A model generated the notes under the pieces. The model was not told the DNA's origin. It saw only the letters and a program-made list of their open reading frames with translations, and searched no databases. The position numbers were made by a program, and so were the translations under genes. From Nocardioidaceae bacterium (GTDB lineage: Bacteria > Actinomycetota > Actinomycetes > Propionibacteriales > Nocardioidaceae), in assembly GCA_017744365.1 (NCBI GenBank), contig JAGIBL010000001.1, positions 1,113,416 through 1,177,415 of the forward strand: DNA of 64,000 bases, read 5' to 3'. This document shows, piece by piece, positions 59,123-64,000 of the stretch; the first letter of the stretch is position 1, and each line of letters starts with the position of its first letter.

Positions 59123-59125
59123 GGT
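59120..59125 (+). promoter_or_regulatory. -10 element of the diacylglycerol-kinase-family gene, overlapping the tatC stop
   Basis: TAAGGT starts with the TAA stop codon of tatC and ends 6 bases before the GTG at 59132. Confidence 0.45.
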
Positions 59126-59131
59126 GTGCTG

Positions 59132-60007
59132 GTGCCTACCGAGATCGCTGTCCTGACCAACCCGACGTCCGGCAAGGGCAGGGGCGGCCGGGTCGGCGAG
59201 GTGGTGCTCCCGCGGCTGGCCGACGCCGGGTACGACGTACGGAGCCTGCAGGGACGCGACGCCGACGAAGCTCTCGACCTGGCCCGCCAGGCGGTGGCCG
59301 ACGGCGTCGAGACCCTGGTCGTGATCGGGGGCGACGGCATGGTGCACCTCGCCGTCCAGGCCCTCGCGGGGTCCGGAACCCGGCTCGGCGTCGTACCGGC
59401 GGGCACCGGCAACGACGTCGCCCGCGCGCTCGACCTGCCCCGCAAGGACGCCGCCGCGGCCACCGACGTGGTCATCGCCGGCAAGGAACGGGTGATCGAC
59501 CTGGCCCGGATCGGGCACAAGCTCTACGTGACCGTGCTGGCCGCCGGATTCGACGCGATCGTCAACGAGCGCGCGAACCAGATGACCTGGCCCAAGGGGC
59601 AGATGCGCTACAACCTGGCCACCCTGGCCGAGCTGCGCACGTTCTCGCCGATCCCGTACGTGCTCGAGGTCGACGGCGAGCAGCACCGGTTCGAGGCGAT
59701 GATGGTCGCGGTCGGCAACAGCTCCTCCTTCGGCGGCGGCATGCGGATCGCCGAGGGCGCTTCGTTGGACGACGGCCTGCTCGACGTGATCGCGATCGCC
59801 CCGATGACCAAGGTCGAGCTGCTGCGCACCTTCCCCAAGCTGTTCAGCGGCTCGCACATCGGGAACCCGAAGGTCACCCGGTACGTCGGCAAGTCCGTCA
59901 CCGTGGCCGCGCCGGGCATCACCGCGTACGCCGACGGGGAACGGATGGCCGCGCTGCCGCTCACCGTCGAAGTGGTCCCGCAGGCCCTGCGCGTGCTGGT
60001 GCCATGA
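59132..60007 (+). CDS. diacylglycerol kinase-family lipid kinase
   Basis: A 291-residue kinase of the YegS/Rv2252 group that phosphorylates diacylglycerol or a related lipid at the membrane surface. NPTSGKGRGG binds phosphate, VVIGGDGMVHLAV is the GGDG signature, and PAGTGNDVARAL the second nucleotide loop. The C-terminal beta domain contains VGNSSSFGGGM and LDDGLLDV. GTG 59132 agrees with the -10 position; GTG 59126 is an alternative. It overlaps helY by ATGA. Confidence 0.9.
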   Translation: MPTEIAVLTNPTSGKGRGGRVGEVVLPRLADAGYDVRSLQGRDADEALDLARQAVADGVETLVVIGGDGMVHLAVQALAGSGTRLGVVPAGTGNDVARALDLPRKDAAAATDVVIAGKERVIDLARIGHKLYVTVLAAGFDAIVNERANQMTWPKGQMRYNLATLAELRTFSPIPYVLEVDGEQHRFEAMMVAVGNSSSFGGGMRIAEGASLDDGLLDVIAIAPMTKVELLRTFPKLFSGSHIGNPKVTRYVGKSVTVAAPGITAYADGERMAALPLTVEVVPQALRVLVP

Positions 60008-62778
60008 CCGTCCAGGACCCGACCCCGGCGGAGCGGTACGCGCAGTACCGCCGCGACCGCGACCACCCACAGCTGGCCGACTTCGCCGCGCACTACCCGT
60101 TCGGACTCGACGACTTCCAGGTGCGCGCCTGCAAGGTGCTCGAGGAGGGCCACTCGGTGCTGGTCGCCGCACCCACGGGCTCGGGCAAGACCCTGGTCGG
60201 CGAGTTCGCGGTGCACCTGGCGCTGGCGACCGGCCGGAAGGCCTTCTACACCACGCCGATCAAGGCGCTGTCGAACCAGAAGTTCAACGACCTGGTGGAC
60301 CGGTACGGACCCGAGAACGTCGGCCTGCTCACCGGCGACAACACCATCAACGGCGAGGCACCGGTGGTGGTGATGACCACCGAGGTGCTGCGCAACATGC
60401 TGTACGCCGGCAGCCGCACGCTCAGCGGCCTCGGCTACGTCGTCATGGACGAGGTCCACTACCTCGCCGACCGCAGCCGCGGCGCCGTCTGGGAGGAGGT
60501 CATCATCCACCTGCCCGAGTCGGTGGCGCTGGTCTCGCTCTCGGCCACGGTCAGCAACGCCGAGGAGTTCGGCGAGTGGCTGGGCACCGTGCGCGGCGAG
60601 ACCGTGACCATCGTCGAGGAGAAGCGGCCGGTGCCGCTGTTCCAGCACGTGCTGGTGGGCCGGCGGATGTACGACCTGTTCGACTCGGCCTCGGACGCCG
60701 AGCACGAGCGGGTCAACCCGCAGCTGCTCCGGGTGGCCCGCGACGACTTCGTCTCCGGGCGGATGCGTGACCGGCGCTCGCCGCGTGATCGCAACGCCCG
60801 CTCGACCTCGAAGTACCGCCAGTCCGGCAACGGCCGGCGGGTCTGGGTGCCCAGCCGCGCCGACGTCGTCACCCAGCTCGACAGGGCCGGGCTGCTGCCG
60901 GCGATCGTGTTCATCTTCAGCCGGGTCGGCTGCGACGCCGCGGTCCAGCAGTGCCTGAACGCGAACCTGCGGCTGACCACGCCGGCCGAGCGCGACGAGA
61001 TCCGCGCCTTCGTCGAGGAGCGCTGCGCCGACCTGCCCGAGGAGGATCTGCACGTCCTCGGCTACCACGAGTTCCTGGACGGGCTGACCCGCGGGATCGC
61101 CGCCCACCACGCCGGGATGCTGCCGACGTTCAAGGAGTGCGTCGAGGAGCTGTTCCTGCGCGGGCTCTGCCGGGTGGTCTTCGCCACCGAGACGCTGGCG
61201 CTGGGCATCAACATGCCGGCCCGGTCGGTGGTCATCGAGAAGCTGACCAAGTGGAACGGCGAGACCCACGCCGACATCACGCCGGGGGAGTACACCCAGC
61301 TGACCGGGCGCGCCGGCCGCCGCGGCATCGACGTCGAGGGCCACGGCGTGGTGCTGTTCCAGCCGGGCCTCGATCCCAAGCAGGTCGCCGGCCTGGCCTC
61401 GACGCGGACCTACCCGCTCAAGTCGTCGTTCCGCCCGTCGTACAACATGGCGGTCAACCTGGTGCACCAGTTCGGCCGCGAGCGGGCACGCGAGCTGCTG
61501 GAGTCCTCGTTCGCGCAGTTCCAGGCCGACAAGGCCGTGGTCGGACTGGCCCGGCAGCTGCGCAAGAGCGAGGACGCGCTCGCCGGGTACGCCGAGGCGG
61601 CCACCTGCGACCGCGGCGACTTCATGGCGTACGCCCGGCTGCGGCACCGGCTCTCCGAGACCGAGGCCGGGCTCGCCAAGGCCCGGCGCGCGGATCGTCG
61701 TACGGCGGTGATCGACTCGCTCGAGGCCCTGCGGCCCGGTGACGTGATCGAGGTGCCCAGCGGCCGGTACGCCGGCATCGCGCTGGTGCTGGACCCCGGT
61801 GGGCAGGCCGACCGGGACGGGCCGCGGCCCTACGTGCTGACCGCCGACCGGCACGCGCGCCGGCTCAGCCTGGTCGACTTCCCCGAGCCGGTGCAGCCGT
61901 TCACCCGGATGCGGATCCCGAAGTCGTTCAACGGGCGCAACCCCCAGTCGCGTCGGGACCTGGCCTCGGCGCTGCGCGACAAGACGCACGGACTGACCCC
62001 GCCGCCGCGGGACGGGAGCAAGGGCCCGCGCCGCGCGCCCGACGGGGACGGCCGGATCGACGAGCTGCGCCGGGCGCTGCGCGCGCACCCCTGCCACCAG
62101 TGCCCGGACCGCGAGGACCACGCCCGCTGGGCCGAGCGCTGGTTCAAGCTGGACCGGGACGCGCGCACGCTGCGGCGCCGGATCGAGCAGCGCACGAACA
62201 CGATCGCCCGGCAGTTCGACCGGGTGACCGAGGTGCTCACCGAGCTGGCGTACCTCGACGGCGACACAGTGACCCCGCGCGGGCAGAAGCTGATGCGGAT
62301 CTACAACGAGATGGACCTGGTGACCGCGGAGGCGCTGCGGGCCGGGATGTGGGACGACCTGACCCCGAGCCAGCTCGCCTCGGTGCTCTCCGCGCTGGTC
62401 TTCGAGTCGCGCAAGGCTGACGACGCCGCCTCGCCACGCATCCCGGGCGGTCCGGTCCGCGACGTGCTCAAGGAGATGACCTCGCTCTGGGCCGACCTGG
62501 ATGCCCTGGAGAAGGAGCACAAGCTCGACCAGCTGCGCGAGCCGGACTTCGGGTTCTGCTGGGCGGCCTACCGGTGGGCCGAGGGCGACGACCTGGACGA
62601 GGTGCTCGAGGCGACCGACCTGGTCGCCGGGGACTTCGTACGGTGGATGAAGCAGCTGCTCGACCTGGCCGGCCAGATCGCCGACGCCGCGGGGGAGGGC
62701 CCGGTCCGCGAGAACGCCCGCGAGGCCGTCAAGCTGCTGCGCCGCGGGGTGGTCGCGTACTCGTCGGTGACGGACTGA
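60004..62778 (+). CDS. helY: DEVH-box helicase of the Ski2/Mtr4 type
   Basis: A 924-residue superfamily 2 helicase, close in length to mycobacterial HelY (906). Motifs: Walker A APTGSGKT (about 57-64), the Ia motif TTPIKALSNQKF, the box MDEVHYL, motif III LSATVSN, motif IV IVFIFSRVGCD and motif VI QLTGRAGRRGID. The C-terminal half has the helical arch and ratchet of RNA-exosome helicases, with a CHQC pair at about 699-702. It probably unwinds RNA. It starts in the previous gene's stop and ends directly next to the convergent AsnC gene. Confidence 0.93.
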   Translation: MTVQDPTPAERYAQYRRDRDHPQLADFAAHYPFGLDDFQVRACKVLEEGHSVLVAAPTGSGKTLVGEFAVHLALATGRKAFYTTPIKALSNQKFNDLVDRYGPENVGLLTGDNTINGEAPVVVMTTEVLRNMLYAGSRTLSGLGYVVMDEVHYLADRSRGAVWEEVIIHLPESVALVSLSATVSNAEEFGEWLGTVRGETVTIVEEKRPVPLFQHVLVGRRMYDLFDSASDAEHERVNPQLLRVARDDFVSGRMRDRRSPRDRNARSTSKYRQSGNGRRVWVPSRADVVTQLDRAGLLPAIVFIFSRVGCDAAVQQCLNANLRLTTPAERDEIRAFVEERCADLPEEDLHVLGYHEFLDGLTRGIAAHHAGMLPTFKECVEELFLRGLCRVVFATETLALGINMPARSVVIEKLTKWNGETHADITPGEYTQLTGRAGRRGIDVEGHGVVLFQPGLDPKQVAGLASTRTYPLKSSFRPSYNMAVNLVHQFGRERARELLESSFAQFQADKAVVGLARQLRKSEDALAGYAEAATCDRGDFMAYARLRHRLSETEAGLAKARRADRRTAVIDSLEALRPGDVIEVPSGRYAGIALVLDPGGQADRDGPRPYVLTADRHARRLSLVDFPEPVQPFTRMRIPKSFNGRNPQSRRDLASALRDKTHGLTPPPRDGSKGPRRAPDGDGRIDELRRALRAHPCHQCPDREDHARWAERWFKLDRDARTLRRRIEQRTNTIARQFDRVTEVLTELAYLDGDTVTPRGQKLMRIYNEMDLVTAEALRAGMWDDLTPSQLASVLSALVFESRKADDAASPRIPGGPVRDVLKEMTSLWADLDALEKEHKLDQLREPDFGFCWAAYRWAEGDDLDEVLEATDLVAGDFVRWMKQLLDLAGQIADAAGEGPVRENAREAVKLLRRGVVAYSSVTD

Positions 62779-63216
62779 CTAGCTGATCGGGCGGTTCTCG
62801 TACGGCGTGCTGAGCACGATGGTGGTCCGGGTGGAGACGTTGGCCGCCGTGCGGATCCGGGCCAGCAGCTCCTCGAGATCGGCCGGGGTGGCGACCCGGA
62901 TCTTGAGGATGTACGACTCGTCGCCGGCCACCGACCAGCAGCTCTCGATCTCCTCGATCTCCGAGAGCCGCTCGGGGTAGTCGTCGGGGGAGGCCGGGTC
63001 GAACGGCGTGATCGAGATGAACGCCGTCAGCGGCCGCCCCGCCTTCGCGTGGTCGATCGAGGCGCCGTACCCGGTGATGAGCCCGCGCTCCTCCAGCCGC
63101 TTCACGCGCTGGTGCACCGCCGAGGTCGACAGCCCGGTCGCCTTCCCGAGATCGGTGTAGGACATCCGGCCGTCCTCGGTCAGCAGCCGCAGGATCTGGC
63201 GGTCGATCTTCTCCAC
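62779..63216 (-). CDS. Lrp/AsnC-family transcriptional regulator
   Basis: A 145-residue feast/famine regulator. The N-terminal helix-turn-helix (DRQILRLLTEDGRMSYTDLG then LSTSAVHQRVKRLEERGLI) binds DNA, and the C-terminal RAM domain (ISITPFDPA, WSVAGDESYILKIRV) binds an amino acid. GTG 63216 is chosen because TACGCT lies 7 bases upstream and the family core begins there; a longer frame to 63366 adds 50 residues unlike the family. No base separates its end from that of helY. Confidence 0.9.
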   Translation of the reverse strand: MEKIDRQILRLLTEDGRMSYTDLGKATGLSTSAVHQRVKRLEERGLITGYGASIDHAKAGRPLTAFISITPFDPASPDDYPERLSEIEEIESCWSVAGDESYILKIRVATPADLEELLARIRTAANVSTRTTIVLSTPYENRPIS

Positions 63217-63223
63217 GGCGCTG

Positions 63224-63229
63224 AGCGTA
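63224..63229 (-). promoter_or_regulatory. -10 element of the AsnC-family gene
   Basis: Reverse-strand TACGCT ends 7 bases before the GTG at 63216. Confidence 0.45.
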
Positions 63230-63385
63230 CTGTCTGGACCGGTCCCGGGTCGCCGGTGAATCTCGCGAAACTTCGCGCGAACCGAGCCGGCAGACGATTT
63301 CGGACAATGACCCCGCTTGTAACTTTCCTTGCCAGTAACAAGGTGGCTGTGGTGAACTCCGCGCACGGGGTGTCATGGGAAGCAG

Positions 63386-63625
63386 GTGCGGGATGTCGTC
63401 TCATCGCGGTGTTCGTGCGCGTTTGGGCGGGGTCTTGGCTCTGTGTCTGCGGACGGGCTCCCACTCAAGCGTGTCGATGTGGTGGGTCGGGCGCATGGAG
63501 GCGTCGAAACACCTCACGTTGTTGAATACGAGCAGCACGTTAACCCGGCCACGGGTGAGGCCTTCGTGCGGCCCGGATCGAATGTTAGACCCGCAACCCC
63601 GGAGGAGCTGAGGGGCCTTGAGTGA
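63386..63625 (+). CDS. orphan polymorphic-toxin-like C-terminal fragment
   Basis: A 79-residue frame. The C-terminal 45 residues (HGGVETPHVVEYEQHVNP, TGEAFVRPGSNVRPATPEE) look like the very end of a contact-dependent or RHS-type toxin of the polymorphic type 24 group; I recall this from family pattern and cannot search it. The N-terminal 30 residues do not resemble a delivery domain, and the frame is closed upstream by a TGA at 63353, so the rest of a toxin gene is missing. Codon use is less GC-rich than in the neighbours. It is probably a detached cassette or remnant. Confidence 0.5.
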   Translation: MRDVVSSRCSCAFGRGLGSVSADGLPLKRVDVVGRAHGGVETPHVVEYEQHVNPATGEAFVRPGSNVRPATPEELRGLE

Positions 63626-64000
63626 CTTCGACTCGGCGGAACTTCCATCGCTACGTTCCTGGGCTGCACGATATGTTCCACAACCAGATGCTTCGGCCTA
63701 TCTCGCCCACCACCTATCGGTGACGAACGCGACGTTGTTCGCCGAATTGCTTGCTCCAGATCTAGTTCTTGTTCGTGGATGTGTTCTTCTAAGGTCGCGC
63801 TACGTTCCCGAGAACTTCGACACATGGTGGTCGCATTGCGAGGGAGTTGCGGCCTCAATCGAGGCATCGATCAACCGTTTGCACCTCTGGGACCTGTTCG
63901 AGCCCTCTGATGATGTGGAGAGGCGTGCTCTCGACGCCATTGCGAATCGCCTGGCTCGGTCCTGGCTTGCCCACGCCAACCTTGCCTTCCCTGATCGCAA
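63618..64000 (+). CDS. probable immunity-type protein, truncated by the right edge
   Basis: An open frame of 127 codons from TTG 63618 runs to the window edge without a stop. It reads as a globular protein with several Trp residues (LRSWAARY, LFAELLAPDLVLVRGCVLL, ENFDTWWSHCEG, LHLWDLFEPSDDVERRAL). The start overlaps the toxin-like fragment by 8 bases and follows GGAGGAGCTGAGGGG. Position and style suit an immunity protein for the toxin cassette; no family is recognised. A-T-rich codons (CTT, GTT, GAT) contrast with the rest of the window. Confidence 0.55.
   Translation, partial: MSDFDSAELPSLRSWAARYVPQPDASAYLAHHLSVTNATLFAELLAPDLVLVRGCVLLRSRYVPENFDTWWSHCEGVAASIEASINRLHLWDLFEPSDDVERRALDAIANRLARSWLAHANLAFPDR

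Noticed and set aside
63514-63867. Reverse-strand 117-codon frame at the right edge
   Set aside because: It lies opposite the toxin-like and immunity-like frames, has no ribosome site and reads as a basic, Ser/Arg-rich shadow.

Overview
The window is a very GC-rich actinobacterial chromosome segment. It carries a complete Pup-proteasome locus (arc, dop, pup, prcB, prcA, pafA, pafB, pafC), the mycothiol ligase gene mshC, the MSMEG_4193/DUF3090/SCO1664 trio usually found beside it, and a HelY-type helicase after tatA-tatC. This combination, with no mycolate-type or Streptomyces-type marker genes, fits a Nocardioides-like member of the Nocardioidaceae. That placement is inference from gene content.

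Layout. 1-7.9 kb: galactokinase (cut by the left edge), a GuaB1-type GMP reductase coupled to a nucleosidase, a SigB/SigF-type sigma factor, a GAF-ANTAR antiterminator, WrbA, a small DUF1059-like protein, an SDR, a secreted M23 peptidase and a small membrane protein, closed by a strong hairpin terminator. 7.9-14.9 kb: cell-surface genes of mostly unknown role (a 1053-residue secreted repeat protein, a membrane protein with an exported N-terminus, a secreted beta-propeller, a secreted metallophosphoesterase). 15.0-24.7 kb: a tightly overlapping ten-gene operon with an ABC importer of the taurine/sulfonate/NMT1 class, an aminotransferase, a RidA-like protein, two adenylate-forming enzymes (one with degenerate motifs), a DUF35/thiolase-like pair and a TetR regulator. 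It is preceded by two perfect palindromes over its promoter and ends in a hairpin terminator. I cannot name its substrate, and it is the best candidate for an undescribed pathway.

24.7-33.8 kb: tRNA-Leu(GAG), an M20 peptidase, an aldo/keto reductase coupled to a DUF5703-like protein, UppP, CorA, the phosphomutase-DUF3090-SCO1664-mshC group and a PAC2 protein. 33.8-44.1 kb: metH behind an S-adenosylhomocysteine riboswitch, a fused asymmetric ABC exporter, a HAD hydrolase that overlaps a RecB-family nuclease tail to tail, and a site-2 protease. 44.2-63.2 kb: trmI, arc, two reverse-strand secreted phospholipase-D-like paralogues, dop-pup-prcB-prcA, pafA, an FKBP lipoprotein, pafB-pafC, tatA-tatC, a diacylglycerol-kinase-family protein, helY and an AsnC regulator. 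After 63.2 kb base composition drops and an orphan toxin-like tail with a probable immunity gene runs off the window.

Working together: Dop deamidates Pup, PafA attaches it to targets, Arc unfolds them and PrcAB degrades them, while PafBC is the DNA-damage regulator. MetH closes the methyl cycle and its riboswitch reads S-adenosylhomocysteine. A recurring feature is a TANNNT -10 element placed 6-8 bases before the start codon of seventeen genes, which implies widespread leaderless transcription. I see no CRISPR array, insertion sequence, phage gene or replication origin. No gene-free stretch exceeds 300 bases unless the toxin fragment at 63386-63625 is discounted, which would leave about 400 bases.
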